From: Thioclava sp. GXIMD2076
GTDB lineage: Bacteria; Pseudomonadota; Alphaproteobacteria; Rhodobacterales; Rhodobacteraceae
NCBI RefSeq assembly: GCF_037949795.1
Contig: NZ_CP149932.1
Span: 1,229,001-1,293,000 of the forward strand
Direction of reading: 5' to 3'
DNA length: 64,000 nt
Part shown: positions 26,715-36,528 of the stretch, piece by piece
Layout of the letters: every line of letters starts with the position of its first letter
How positions within the stretch are numbered: the stretch's first letter is position 1
Translations under genes and position numbers: made by a program
Notes under the pieces: generated by a model
The model's input: only the letters and a program-made list of their open reading frames with translations
Told to the model about the DNA's origin: nothing
Database searches by the model: none

Positions 26715-29459
26715 TTACTCTTCTGCGCCCGACCCATCCTCGGTATCGGGTGTCTTGGCCGTGGCTTTCTTCGGGGCGGCCTTCTTGGCGGTCGTCTTTT
26801 TCGCCGGAGCCTTTTTGGCTGCAGGCTTTTTGGCCGCGGTTTTCTTGGCAGCCGGTTTTTTGGCCGGTGCTTTTTTCTTGGGGGATTTGGCCGCCTTTTC
26901 GGCCAGCCACTCCACCGCCTGTTCCATCGTTACCTGCTCGGGTTCGACCTCTTTGGGAATGGTCGCATTGACCTTTTCCCATTTCACATAAGGCCCGTAG
27001 CGCCCCGGCATCACGGAGACCGCGCCGCCATCGGGGTGGTCCCCCAGCTCCTTCAGCGGCTTTGCTGCCGCGCCACGGCCACCACGGGCCGCCTTCTGCG
27101 CCAGAAGCTCGACGGCGTGGTTCATACCAACGGTGAACACATCCTCCACCGAGGGCAGATTCGCGTAGGTCTTGAGGTGCTTCACATAGGGCCCGAAACG
27201 CCCGATGGCCGATTCGATCATCTCGCCATCTTCCGGATGCGGCCCGATCTCGCGCGGCAGGTTCAGAAGCAGCATTGCCTTGTCGAGATCGAGATCTTCC
27301 AGCGACCAGGTCTTGGGGATCGAGGCGCGCGGCGGTTTTGGCACATCCTCGGTGACTTCGCCCTTCTGCACATAGGGGCCAAAGCGGCCCACCCGCAGAG
27401 TGACCTGCATCCCTTCATCATAGCCCAGCAGTTTGCCATCCAGCGCCTGCGCCGCATCATCCCCGTCGGGTGCGGAAAGCGGGCGGGTGTAGCGGCATTC
27501 GGGGTAATTGCCACACCCGATGAAGGCGCCACCCGAACGGGCGGTCTTCAGATGCAGCTGGCCATTGCCACAGACGGGGCAGATCCGCGGATTCGAGCCG
27601 TCCTCACGGGGCGGATAGATATGGGGGGCCAGCACCTCGTCAATCTTGTCGAGCACCTCGGTGATGCGCAACTCCGAGGTCTCGGCCAGTGCCGCCGAGA
27701 AATCCCGCCAGAACCGCGAGAGCACTTCCTTGTAGTCGCGGCTGCCCGCCGAGACGTCATCGAGCTGGTCCTCCAGCCCTGCGGTGAAGTCGTATTCTAC
27801 ATAGCGCCGGAAGTAGTTCTCGAGGAAGACCGTCACCAGACGGCCCTTATCCTCGGGGAACAGCCGGTTCTTGTCCTTGCGGACATAGCCACGGTCCTGA
27901 ATGGTCGTGACGATCGAGGCATAGGTTGAAGGCCGCCCGATGCCTAGTTCCTCCATCCGCTTGACCAGCGTCGCTTCGGTGTAACGGGCAGGCGGCTGGG
28001 TATGGTGCTGTGCGCCGAGGATCGCGGCATTCTCGCTCATCACAGCGGCGGGGCAGCGGCGGATACCGGCCTTCTCGTCCTCGATTAGCGCGTCTTCGCC
28101 CTGCGCCTTGCCGAAAGCATCCTCATAGGCAGGGGCGAGTTTCAGCGCCTCGCCCTGCATGACCTGCGGCAGGCGGTTGCTGTCCTCGTCATCATCATCG
28201 TCACGGCCCTGGTCGTAGACCTTCAGGAAGCCGTCGAAGGTCACCACGGAGCCTGTCGCGCGCAGTTCGACCTGTTCGTCCTTGGAGCCAATCAGCACGG
28301 TCGTGCGCTCGAAACGCGCGGCTTCCATCTGGCTGGCAATCGTGCGCTTCCAGATCAGATCATAGATCTTGCGCTGGTCATCAGCGGAAACCTTCAGCTT
28401 GTCGGGCGAGACAAACATATCCGTCGGGCGGATACATTCGTGGGCCTCTTGCGCGTTCTTGGCCTTGTTTTTGTACATACGCGGCGATTTGGGGACGTAT
28501 TTCTCGCCGAATTTGGCTTTGATCGCGTCGCGCGCCTGCATCACGGCCTCGGGCGCCATGTCGATGCCATCGGTCCGCATATAGGTGATATAGCCCGCCT
28601 CGTAGAGACGCTGTGCCGCCGACATGGTGGCCTTGGCGCCCATGCCGAATTTGCGCGAGGCTTCCTGTTGCAGCGTCGAGGTCATGAAGGGCGCATAGGG
28701 GTTGCGGGTCGCGGGCTTGGCCTCGACCGAATTGACCATCAACGCGCGCGAGGACACCGCCTGCACGGCCATTTCGGCATCGGTCTGGTTGGCCAAGTCG
28801 TATTTATCAAGCTTCTTGCCGCCCATCATCGTTAGGCGGGCCTCGAAGGTCTGGCCGCGCGGGGTCTCCATCTGGGCAACCACCGACCAGTATTCCCGCG
28901 GATTGAACGCCTCGATCTCCATCTCGCGCTCGACGATGAGCCGCAGGCAGACCGATTGCACACGCCCCGCCGATTTCGCACCGGGCAGCTTGCGCCACAG
29001 CACCGGCGAAAGGTTGAAGCCCACCAGATAATCGAGTGCGCGGCGTGCCAGATAGGCCTCGACCAGCGCGGTATCGACCTGACGGGGGGATTTCATCGCC
29101 TCGAGGATCGCGGTTTTGGTGATCGCGTTGAAGGTCACACGGCTGACATTCTTGCCCTTGAGCTTCTTCTCAAGCGCCTGCTCGAGGTGCCATGAAATCG
29201 CTTCCCCCTCGCGATCGGGGTCGGTCGCGAGGATCAGGGTGTCATCGTCTTTGAGCGCATCGGTGATCGCCTTGATGTGCTTTTTCGAATCGGAGGCGAC
29301 CTCCCATTTCATATCGAAATCATGTTCGGGGTCGACGGAACCATCTTTCGGCGGCAGGTCGCGAACGTGCCCGAAGGATGCGAGGACGGTATAATCGGAA
29401 CCAAGATATTTGTTAATTGTCTTGGCCTTGGCTGGTGATTCGACGACGACAACCGCCAT
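26715..29459 (-). CDS. topA: DNA topoisomerase I
   Basis: A 914-residue type IA topoisomerase relaxing negative supercoils. The start at 29459 gives the conserved MAVVVVESPAKAKTINKYLG; 22 upstream codons are open but not conserved in character. The TOPRIM acidic motif TDPDREGE is at 79-86 and the nucleophile is Tyr293 in ITYMRTDG. A zinc-finger segment (CPVCGNGQ...CGNYPEC) and two C-terminal toprim-associated repeats follow. The last 50 residues are Lys/Ala/Pro repeats of the KKPAAKK type, a histone H1-like tail common in alphaproteobacterial TopA. Confidence 0.97.
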   Translation of the reverse strand: MAVVVVESPAKAKTINKYLGSDYTVLASFGHVRDLPPKDGSVDPEHDFDMKWEVASDSKKHIKAITDALKDDDTLILATDPDREGEAISWHLEQALEKKLKGKNVSRVTFNAITKTAILEAMKSPRQVDTALVEAYLARRALDYLVGFNLSPVLWRKLPGAKSAGRVQSVCLRLIVEREMEIEAFNPREYWSVVAQMETPRGQTFEARLTMMGGKKLDKYDLANQTDAEMAVQAVSSRALMVNSVEAKPATRNPYAPFMTSTLQQEASRKFGMGAKATMSAAQRLYEAGYITYMRTDGIDMAPEAVMQARDAIKAKFGEKYVPKSPRMYKNKAKNAQEAHECIRPTDMFVSPDKLKVSADDQRKIYDLIWKRTIASQMEAARFERTTVLIGSKDEQVELRATGSVVTFDGFLKVYDQGRDDDDDEDSNRLPQVMQGEALKLAPAYEDAFGKAQGEDALIEDEKAGIRRCPAAVMSENAAILGAQHHTQPPARYTEATLVKRMEELGIGRPSTYASIVTTIQDRGYVRKDKNRLFPEDKGRLVTVFLENYFRRYVEYDFTAGLEDQLDDVSAGSRDYKEVLSRFWRDFSAALAETSELRITEVLDKIDEVLAPHIYPPREDGSNPRICPVCGNGQLHLKTARSGGAFIGCGNYPECRYTRPLSAPDGDDAAQALDGKLLGYDEGMQVTLRVGRFGPYVQKGEVTEDVPKPPRASIPKTWSLEDLDLDKAMLLLNLPREIGPHPEDGEMIESAIGRFGPYVKHLKTYANLPSVEDVFTVGMNHAVELLAQKAARGGRGAAAKPLKELGDHPDGGAVSVMPGRYGPYVKWEKVNATIPKEVEPEQVTMEQAVEWLAEKAAKSPKKKAPAKKPAAKKTAAKKPAAKKAPAKKTTAKKAAPKKATAKTPDTEDGSGAEE

Positions 29460-29560
29460 ATGGACCTCGCTTTGGGCATGTTCTTGAGTTGGGCGGAAGA
29501 TTGGGATTTCTTCGGGCAATGTCAATGTAGGGCCTGATTTTCCTGTGTCGCAGGGCTGGC

Positions 29561-30670
29561 TCAGGCCAGACTGATCCGGCTTCCGGCGTGGCGCAGGACC
29601 AGCCCGTCCAGCTCGAGTTCGGTCAGGATCTGCGCGAAACTTGCCGCATCGATCCGCAAATCACGGATCACATGCTCCTCCAGAACCGGACTGGGGCCCA
29701 ATAGCTCCAGCAGCGCCTGCACCGGATCTTCGGGCGCCGCGAGCGGAGCCTCGGGGGCAGGGACGGGCGTGGTCTGCACTGGTCCCAGTGCCTCGGCAAT
29801 ATCGGCGAAATCGCGGATCAATGTGGCGCCATCGCGGATCAGCAGGTTGCAGCCTCCCACACGCCCGTCCATCGGATGGCCGGGCACGGCCATGACCTCT
29901 CGCCCCTGATCGAGCGCATTGCGGGCGGTCAGCAGGCTTCCCGATTTCGTGGCAGCCTCTATGACAATCGTCGCCCGCGCGAGACCGGAAATGATGCGGT
30001 TGCGTTGCGGGAAATGGCGGGCCTGCGGCGGCATCCCGACAGGATTTTCCGAAAGTCGCAGCCCCTGCGCGGCAAGATCCGCATGCAGCGCTTTGTTCTC
30101 TTTGGGATAGACGACATCGATCCCGCCGCCCTGCACACCGATCGTGCCGGTGGTGAGCGCCGCCCTATGCGCCTCGGCATCGATCCCGCGGGCCAGTCCC
30201 GAGACCACCACATAGCCTGCCTCGCCCGCCTCGCGGGCCAGACCTTCCGCCATCCGCCGCCCGAGAGACGAGGCGCTGCGGGCGCCGACAAAGGCCAGTG
30301 CAGGGCGTTTGAGTAACCCGAGATCGCCCATTGCCCACAGGACAGGAGGCGCATCCGGAAGATCGTAGAGCGCCTGCGGGTAATCGGGCGCGCCGAAACA
30401 AAGGAGGCGCGCGCCCGCCTTCCGGCCCGCGTTCAGTTCCGCCAGAGCGGCGGCCTCGCTACAAGGAGAATAATCGGTCACACCGGCAGAACGGGCAATC
30501 TCGGGCAGGGCCTCAAAGGCCGCCGCGACCGATCCGTGTTCGGCAATGATCCGGTGAAAGGTCGTGGCCCCGATACGACGCGAGCGAAAGAGGCGGAGCA
30601 CCAGCAGTTCATTTTCTTCCGTGGTGGGTGGGGTGAAGGGGGTGGGGTAAGAAAACAAGCCTGTTTTCAT
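29561..30670 (-). CDS. dprA: DprA, DNA processing protein
   Basis: A 369-residue protein that loads RecA onto incoming single-stranded DNA in natural transformation. An N-terminal helix-hairpin-like domain is followed by the Rossmann-type DprA core (LAFVGARSASSLGRRMAEGL, SGLARGIDAEAH, FPQRNRIISGLA) and a C-terminal winged-helix segment (LLELLGPSPVLEEHVIRDL). Length and order are normal. It precedes topA on the same strand, with 101 bases between stop and topA start. Confidence 0.95.
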   Translation of the reverse strand: MKTGLFSYPTPFTPPTTEENELLVLRLFRSRRIGATTFHRIIAEHGSVAAAFEALPEIARSAGVTDYSPCSEAAALAELNAGRKAGARLLCFGAPDYPQALYDLPDAPPVLWAMGDLGLLKRPALAFVGARSASSLGRRMAEGLAREAGEAGYVVVSGLARGIDAEAHRAALTTGTIGVQGGGIDVVYPKENKALHADLAAQGLRLSENPVGMPPQARHFPQRNRIISGLARATIVIEAATKSGSLLTARNALDQGREVMAVPGHPMDGRVGGCNLLIRDGATLIRDFADIAEALGPVQTTPVPAPEAPLAAPEDPVQALLELLGPSPVLEEHVIRDLRIDAASFAQILTELELDGLVLRHAGSRISLA

Positions 30671-30781
30671 CCGGTCCTCCGCCTCTATCGCAAAACCAGA
30701 TTGCTGCGTTAAGATTAACGAAAGGTTACCGAATCCGGCATCGCTGGAATTTTGCTAAAAATTTATTTGATCTTTCGATAG

Positions 30782-30805
30782 AAAAAGCCGCCCCGAGAGG
30801 CGGCT
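30782..30805 (-). terminator. Terminator after tldD
   Basis: AGCCGCC/GGCGGCT with a six-base loop, followed on the minus strand by TTTTT. Confidence 0.85.
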
Positions 30806-30842
30806 ATCCTGTTGTCATACCAAGGAAACGAGTGCCCCAAGG

Positions 30843-32267
30843 TCAGGATGCAGCCGAGCCGCCAACCGTCAGCCCGCCGATCATCAGACTGGGTTGGCCG
30901 ACGCCTACGGGCACCCATTGACCTTGCTTGCCGCAATTCCCGACACCCGGATCGAGTGCCATATCATTGCCGATGGCGCGAATCTTCTGCATCGCGGTCG
31001 GGCCGTCACCGACCAGCGTGGCCCCTTTTACCGGCGCGCCCACAACACCGTTCTTCACACGGTAGGCTTCGGTGCAGTTGAACACGAACTTGCCATTGGT
31101 GATGTCCACCTGACCGCCGCCAAAGCCCACGGCATAGATTCCGTCTTTCAGATCGGTCAGAATGGAGGCCGGATCGGTATCGCCGCCCATCATATAGGTA
31201 TTGGTCATGCGCGGCATGGGGCAATGGGCAAAGCTCTCGCGGCGGCCATTGCCGGTGGGCATGACCCCCATCAGGCGCGCATTCTGGCGGTCCTGCATAT
31301 AGCCCACCAGAATACCGTCCTCGATCAGCACATTCCTGCCCGAAGGCGTGCCCTCGTCGTCGATGGTGATCGAGCCGCGACGGTCGGGGATGGTGCCATC
31401 ATCCAGAACGGTCACGCCCTTGGCGGCCACCTGTTGCCCCATCAGACCGGCAAAGGCCGAGGATTTCTTGCGGTTGAAATCGCCCTCCAGCCCGTGGCCC
31501 ACGGCCTCGTGCAAGAGGACACCCGGCCAACCCGGACCCAGCACTACATCCATCTGCCCCGCAGGCGCAGCCTCGGCGCGCAGATTGACCAGTGCGATGC
31601 GCAGCGCCTCGCGCACGGCGGGCTGCCATGTGTCGGGTGTGATCAGCCCTGCCAGACCGTAGCGGCCACCGCCGCCATGATTACCCGACTCGCGGCGACC
31701 GTTTTCCTCCACGATCACCGAGACATTGATCCGCGCCATCGGACGGATATCCGACACCAGCCCGCCTTCGGGGCGCAGGATGAAGACCTCCTGCAGCGAG
31801 GCCGCCATCGAGGCCGAGACCTGCACCACGCGCGGATCGAGATCACGGGCGAAGGCATCGATCTCCTTGAGGATGTCGATCTTGGCGGCAAAGGTCGCGT
31901 CCGTCATCGGATCGTTATCGGTGTAAAGCCGCAGATTGGTGCCCTGCGGCGGGGGCGCCATCGTGCCGCCACCGGAGCCAACGGCCAGACGTGCGGTCTC
32001 GGCGGCGCGTTTGAGCGCGCTTTCGGTCAGCTCGGTCGAATGGGCATAGCCCGAGACCTCGCCGCGCACAGCGCGCAGGCCGAAGCCCTCCGAGGCGTCG
32101 TAACTTGCATTTTTCACACGGCCATCGTCGAAGACGAGCGCCTCGGAACGACGGCGTTCCAGAAACAGCTCGCCATCATCGGCGCCCGCCGTCGCCTCTC
32201 GCAAGACGGCAAGCGCGCGCTCTTCATCCAGCTGGGTTTCGAACGGGGCAAAGCGGGTCTCGCTCAT
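30843..32267 (-). CDS. tldD: TldD, metalloprotease of the PmbA/TldD family
   Basis: A 474-residue protein from the ATG at 32267, preceded by AAAGGA. The metal-binding site HEAVGHGLEGD is at 253-263, with a second ligand-bearing segment further on. With TldE/PmbA it forms a heterodimeric peptidase that processes microcin-type peptides and contributes to antitoxin degradation in Escherichia coli. The partner gene is not in this window. It is divergent from ctaB. Confidence 0.95.
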   Translation of the reverse strand: MSETRFAPFETQLDEERALAVLREATAGADDGELFLERRRSEALVFDDGRVKNASYDASEGFGLRAVRGEVSGYAHSTELTESALKRAAETARLAVGSGGGTMAPPPQGTNLRLYTDNDPMTDATFAAKIDILKEIDAFARDLDPRVVQVSASMAASLQEVFILRPEGGLVSDIRPMARINVSVIVEENGRRESGNHGGGGRYGLAGLITPDTWQPAVREALRIALVNLRAEAAPAGQMDVVLGPGWPGVLLHEAVGHGLEGDFNRKKSSAFAGLMGQQVAAKGVTVLDDGTIPDRRGSITIDDEGTPSGRNVLIEDGILVGYMQDRQNARLMGVMPTGNGRRESFAHCPMPRMTNTYMMGGDTDPASILTDLKDGIYAVGFGGGQVDITNGKFVFNCTEAYRVKNGVVGAPVKGATLVGDGPTAMQKIRAIGNDMALDPGVGNCGKQGQWVPVGVGQPSLMIGGLTVGGSAAS

Positions 32268-32629
32268 GCGGTATCCTTTCCTATTCGCGCGGCACGGGCG
32301 CGCGCGGGTCTGCCTATGGATATGTCGCGTCCGGCCCACCGTTACAAGTTTTGAAGACAGGACGCTGGGCCGCACGCGCTCATCAGCAGCAAATTTGAAC
32401 GCTCACACTATGTAAAGATGTGGCGTAATATCAATAATAGGTGTATCCGGCCCCTGCGCGATTTCGCTTTCAGAGGCGGATTGGGCTTGGCTTTTGCCGC
32501 ATCGGGGCACCTCGTAGCTCTCGGCTCTTGTCGGAAACGTGACAGGTCGGGATGCCGTGGGCAGGAGCTGGACAGGTTTTGTGCCGCGCAGCCGCGCGAC
32601 AGATGGCAAAGACGAACCGGAAGGCACGG
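32268..32629. other. 362-base intergenic region, tldD / ctaB
   Basis: This divergent promoter region holds no convincing coding sequence; the open frames here lack ribosome sites and protein character. In related bacteria I would expect ctaC (oxidase subunit II) here. No recognisable remnant of it (copper-site residues or membrane helices) was found by eye. Confidence 0.6.
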
Positions 32630-33589
32630 ATGAGCGATATCGGCTATGTAAAACCGCAAGGACAGGACGCGCAGTTCAACGATTTCGTGGCTCTCTTGAA
32701 GCCGCGCGTGATGTCGCTGGTAGTGTTCACCGCCTTTGTGGGACTTGTGGTAGCTCCTCTGCCTGTGCATCCGCTGGTTGGCTTTATCTCCATTCTTTTC
32801 ATTGCCTTGGGTGGTGGTGCCTCGGGCGCGCTGAATATGTGGTATGATGCCGATATCGATCGCATCATGAAGCGCACGCAAAGCCGCCCGATCCCTGCTG
32901 GCCGCGTCAGCGAGACCGAGGCTCTGGGCTTTGGCCTGGCGCTCTCGGTGATCTCCTGCGTGATGCTGGCGCTTGCGTCGAATATCTTCGCGGGGCTGTT
33001 TCTGGCCTTCACCATCTTTTTCTACGTCATCGTCTATACGATGTGGCTCAAACGCTCGACGCCGCAGAATATCGTGATCGGTGGCGCGGCGGGGGCCTTC
33101 CCCCCGATGATCGGCTGGGCTGTCGCGACGGGCAGCGTATCGGTCGAATCAGTGGCGATGTTCCTCCTGATCTTCCTGTGGACGCCCCCGCATTTCTGGG
33201 CGCTCGCGCTCTTCATGAAGAGCGATTATTCGGCGGCCAAAGTGCCGATGCTGACGGTGACCCATGGCCGCAAGACCACGCGTCGCCATATCCTTGCCTA
33301 TGCGCTGATCCTCGGGCCGGTGGCCATCGGGCTGGGCGTGACTTCGATCGGCGGGCCGGTCTATCTGGCCACGGCGCTGGTGCTGAACGCGATCTTCATC
33401 CATGGCGGCTGGGTCATCTGGCGCCGCGCCGAAGAGACCGCAGAGGCAGAGGGCTACCGTTTCGAGAAGCGCTATTTCTACTTCTCGCTCCTCTATCTGG
33501 CGCTGCATTTCGGGGCACTGCTGGTCGAGAAGGCGCTGCATCTGTGGCCCGCCTATGCGCAATTCGCGCAAGGGTTCACCTGGTCATGA
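32630..33589 (+). CDS. ctaB: Heme O synthase (protoheme IX farnesyltransferase)
   Basis: A 319-residue UbiA-family prenyltransferase with about nine membrane helices, which farnesylates heme b to heme O for heme-copper oxidases. The first Asp-rich motif is WYDADIDRIMKRTQSRP and the second region contains MKSDYSAAKVPML. The ATG at 32630 has GGAAGG five bases upstream; an ATG at 32603 is an alternative. The stop overlaps the CoxF-like gene. The usual oxidase subunit II gene is absent upstream. Confidence 0.95.
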   Translation: MSDIGYVKPQGQDAQFNDFVALLKPRVMSLVVFTAFVGLVVAPLPVHPLVGFISILFIALGGGASGALNMWYDADIDRIMKRTQSRPIPAGRVSETEALGFGLALSVISCVMLALASNIFAGLFLAFTIFFYVIVYTMWLKRSTPQNIVIGGAAGAFPPMIGWAVATGSVSVESVAMFLLIFLWTPPHFWALALFMKSDYSAAKVPMLTVTHGRKTTRRHILAYALILGPVAIGLGVTSIGGPVYLATALVLNAIFIHGGWVIWRRAEETAEAEGYRFEKRYFYFSLLYLALHFGALLVEKALHLWPAYAQFAQGFTWS

Positions 33590-33762
33590 GTGGTCGGCTG
33601 TATCCCATGCATCTGGCCCGCGCCTCGCGCAACAAGGGGCTGGGCCTGACGCTTGCCGTGTTCTGTCTCTTGGTCTTCGGGCTGACCATCGTGAAGCTTT
33701 CGGCCCAGACAGGAGCCGCCACCGAGGCCGCGGCCCCCACAACCATCACCCAGACGCGCTGA
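33586..33762 (+). CDS. CoxF-like small membrane protein
   Basis: A 58-residue protein overlapping the ctaB stop (ATGA). A basic N-terminus is followed by one membrane helix, LGLTLAVFCLLVFGLTIVKLS, and an Ala/Thr-rich tail. It matches the small CoxF-type peptide that lies between ctaB and ctaG in Rhodobacteraceae cytochrome oxidase clusters, as I recall them. Here thrC follows instead of ctaG. The assignment rests on position and helix pattern. Confidence 0.75.
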   Translation: MSGRLYPMHLARASRNKGLGLTLAVFCLLVFGLTIVKLSAQTGAATEAAAPTTITQTR

Positions 33763-33874
33763 TCCGCGGGCTTTTCTGCCGCAGATTGCGTTGATTTTTC
33801 CATGATATATGCAGTCAGGGATGACAGCGCCCGTGCATTGGCGTATCAGACCCCGACGAACCGAAGGACTGACC

Positions 33875-35272
33875 ATGCGTTATATTTCGACCCGGGGACA
33901 GGCCCCGGCTCTGAGCTTTGGCGAAGCAATGTTGACGGGTCTGGCCCGTGACGGCGGGCTCTATGTGCCCGAGACGGTGCCGCAATTCACCGCGGACGAA
34001 ATTGCCGCGATGGCCGGTCTGTCCTATGAGGAGGTCGCCTTCCGCGTGATGAAGCCCTTCACCGCCGAGACCTTCTCGGATGAAGAGCTGAAAGGCGCGA
34101 TCACCCGTGCCTATGCCGGGTTCGGTCATGTCGCGCGCGCGCCGCTCAAGCAGCTGGCGCCGAACCATTTCCTGCTGGAGCTGTTCCACGGCCCGACGCT
34201 CGCGTTCAAGGATTTCGCGATGCAGGTCATCGGCCAGCTGTTCCAGATCGAGCTGGCGAAACAGAACCGCAAGGTCACGATCGTCGGTGCCACCTCCGGT
34301 GATACCGGCTCGGCGGCCATCGAGGCCTTCCGTGGGCTCGATAATGTCGATGTCTTCATCCTCTTCCCGCATGGCCGCGTGTCGGAAGTGCAGCGCCGCC
34401 AGATGACCACGCCGATCGAAGGCAATGTTCATGCGCTGGCGCTTGAGGGCGATTTCGACGATTGCCAGGCCAAGCTGAAGGATATGTTCAACGATTTCAC
34501 CTTCCGTGATGAAGTCGGTCTGGCAGGCGTGAACTCGATCAACTTCGCCCGTGTTCTGGCGCAGATCGTTTATTACTTCACCTCGGCCGTGGCCGTGGGC
34601 GCACCGCATCGCAAAGTGTCCTTCACCGTGCCGACCGGCAATTTCGGGGATATTTTCGCGGGCTTCCTTGCCAAGGAAATGGGCCTGCCGATCGAGCGTC
34701 TGGTGATCGCCACCAACCAGAATGACATTCTCGACCGCTGCATCAAGGCGGGCGATTACACCAAGCGCGGCGTGAAACCCTCGATGAGCCCCTCGATGGA
34801 TATCGAGGTGTCCTCCAACTTCGAGCGCGCGCTGTTCTGGGCCTATGGCCGCGATGGCGCCGCGGTTGCCGCACTGATGGACGAGCTGAAAAATCAGGGC
34901 TCCTTCACCGTGTCGAGAAACGCGATGGGAGCATTGCTCGAGCATTACGACAGCGGTGCCGTCGGCGAGGGCCGCACCCTCGAGATCATCGCCAAGACGC
35001 TCAAGACGACCGGCGAGCTGCTCTGCCCGCATTCCGCCGTGGGCGTGGGGGTGGCGATGGATGCGATCGAGCGCGATCCGGCAACGCCGATGATCACGCT
35101 GGCCACCGCGCATCCGGCCAAGTTCCCTGCGGCGGTCAACGAGGCGTCGGTTGTGCATCCCGAGCTTCCGCCGCGCATGGCCGATCTGTTCGAGCGCGAG
35201 GAGCGTGTGACCCGTGTCCCCAATGATCTGGACGCGCTGGAAACCCTGATCCGTAAAGAGCGCCGCGCATGA
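33875..35272 (+). CDS. thrC: Threonine synthase
   Basis: A 465-residue PLP enzyme converting O-phosphohomoserine to threonine. The start at 33875 gives MRYISTRGQAPALSFGEAML, the conserved opening of proteobacterial ThrC. The PLP lysine is Lys112 in HGPTLAFKDFAMQ, and GATSGDTGSAAIEAF is the phosphate-binding loop. The M16 protease gene overlaps its stop by four bases. Confidence 0.97.
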   Translation: MRYISTRGQAPALSFGEAMLTGLARDGGLYVPETVPQFTADEIAAMAGLSYEEVAFRVMKPFTAETFSDEELKGAITRAYAGFGHVARAPLKQLAPNHFLLELFHGPTLAFKDFAMQVIGQLFQIELAKQNRKVTIVGATSGDTGSAAIEAFRGLDNVDVFILFPHGRVSEVQRRQMTTPIEGNVHALALEGDFDDCQAKLKDMFNDFTFRDEVGLAGVNSINFARVLAQIVYYFTSAVAVGAPHRKVSFTVPTGNFGDIFAGFLAKEMGLPIERLVIATNQNDILDRCIKAGDYTKRGVKPSMSPSMDIEVSSNFERALFWAYGRDGAAVAALMDELKNQGSFTVSRNAMGALLEHYDSGAVGEGRTLEIIAKTLKTTGELLCPHSAVGVGVAMDAIERDPATPMITLATAHPAKFPAAVNEASVVHPELPPRMADLFEREERVTRVPNDLDALETLIRKERRA

Positions 35273-36528
35273 TCCAGTTCTCGACCCTTCCCAACGGCCT
35301 GCGCGTCGTGACCGAGCGGATGCCCTCGATGGCCTCTGCCGCCATCGGCATCTGGGTCAATGCGGGCGGGCGTCACGAGCGCCCCGAACAGAACGGTATC
35401 GCACATTTCCTCGAACATATGGCGTTCAAGGGCACCAAGACGCGCTCTGCCTTGCAGATTGCTGAAGCGATCGAGGATGTGGGCGGCTATATCAATGCCT
35501 ATACCTCGCGCGAGGTAACCGCCTATTACGCGCGTGTCTTAGGCAATGACGTGCCGCTGGCGCTCGATGTCATTGGCGATATCCTGATGAACCCGGTCTT
35601 TGACCAGCGCGAGATCGAGGTCGAGCGCGGTGTGATCCTGCAGGAGATCGGGCAGGCGCTCGATACGCCCGACGATATCATCTTCGACTGGCTGCAGGAG
35701 GCGGCCTATCCCGATCAGGCGATCGGTCGCACGATCCTCGGTCCGGCGGAAAAGGTCGCAGGCTTTGGCCAGAGCGATCTGGCAGGCTTTGTTTCCGAGC
35801 ATTACGGCCCCGGTCAGATGATCCTGTCGGCGGCGGGGGATGTGGATCATGACGCCATCGTCAAACAGGCCGAGATGATCTTCGGCCATATGATCCCGCG
35901 CAAGGATGCGCTGATCCAGCCTGCGAGCTGGAAGGGTGCCGAATACCGCAAGTCGAAAGACCTCGAGCAGGCGCATTTCGCACTGGCATTCGAGGGTCCG
36001 AGCTACCGCTCGACCGATCTTTATGCGGCGCAGGTCTATGCAACGGCGCTGGGGGGCGGGATGTCTTCGCGGCTGTTCCAGAAGATCCGCGAAGAGAAGG
36101 GCCTGTGCTACACGATCTTCTCCCAGGCCGGTGCCTATGAGGACACGGGCATGATGACGATCTATGCGGGCACCTCCGCCGAGGAGGTCGAGCAGCTGTC
36201 CACCCTGACGGTGGACGAGCTGAAGCGCGCCGCCGAGGATATGTCCGAGGTCGAGGTCGCCCGTGCGCGGGCCCAGATCAAGGCGGGTATGCTGATGGGG
36301 CTCGAGAGCCCGTCAAGCCGCGCCGAGCGGATGGCCCGTAATCTGTCGGTCTGGGGCCGTGTGCCCGATCTCGAGGAGACGGCGAACCGTATCGATGGTG
36401 TTACCGTCGAGGCCGTGCGCGCCTATGCGGCCAAGCTGATCGCCGAGCCCAATTCGGCGCTCGCCCTTTATGGTCCGGTTGATCGTGCTCCCGATCTGGA
36501 GGAATTGCGACGGAGGCTTGCTGCCTGA
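35269..36528 (+). CDS. M16-family zinc protease (processing peptidase-like)
   Basis: A 419-residue pitrilysin-family protein related to mitochondrial processing peptidase beta. The inverted zinc motif HFLEH is at 46-50 in GIAHFLEHMAFKGT, and the downstream glutamate region EVERGVILQEIGQ is present. C-terminal motifs include GGGMSSRLFQKIREEKGLCY. It is single-chain length for bacterial PqqL/MPP-like proteins. Its ATG overlaps the thrC stop and its TGA overlaps the next gene's ATG, so the three are translated as a unit. thrC-M16 adjacency is frequent in alphaproteobacteria. Confidence 0.93.
   Translation: MIQFSTLPNGLRVVTERMPSMASAAIGIWVNAGGRHERPEQNGIAHFLEHMAFKGTKTRSALQIAEAIEDVGGYINAYTSREVTAYYARVLGNDVPLALDVIGDILMNPVFDQREIEVERGVILQEIGQALDTPDDIIFDWLQEAAYPDQAIGRTILGPAEKVAGFGQSDLAGFVSEHYGPGQMILSAAGDVDHDAIVKQAEMIFGHMIPRKDALIQPASWKGAEYRKSKDLEQAHFALAFEGPSYRSTDLYAAQVYATALGGGMSSRLFQKIREEKGLCYTIFSQAGAYEDTGMMTIYAGTSAEEVEQLSTLTVDELKRAAEDMSEVEVARARAQIKAGMLMGLESPSSRAERMARNLSVWGRVPDLEETANRIDGVTVEAVRAYAAKLIAEPNSALALYGPVDRAPDLEELRRRLAA

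Noticed and set aside
26715..26880. Repetitive DNA at the end of topA as a tandem repeat element
   Set aside because: The repetition reflects the Lys/Ala/Pro-rich tail of topoisomerase I, which is usual in this group.
32418..32633. 71-codon frame between tldD and ctaB as a possible ctaC remnant
   Set aside because: It has no copper-binding residues, membrane helices or ribosome site, and it ends at ctaB only by chance of frame.
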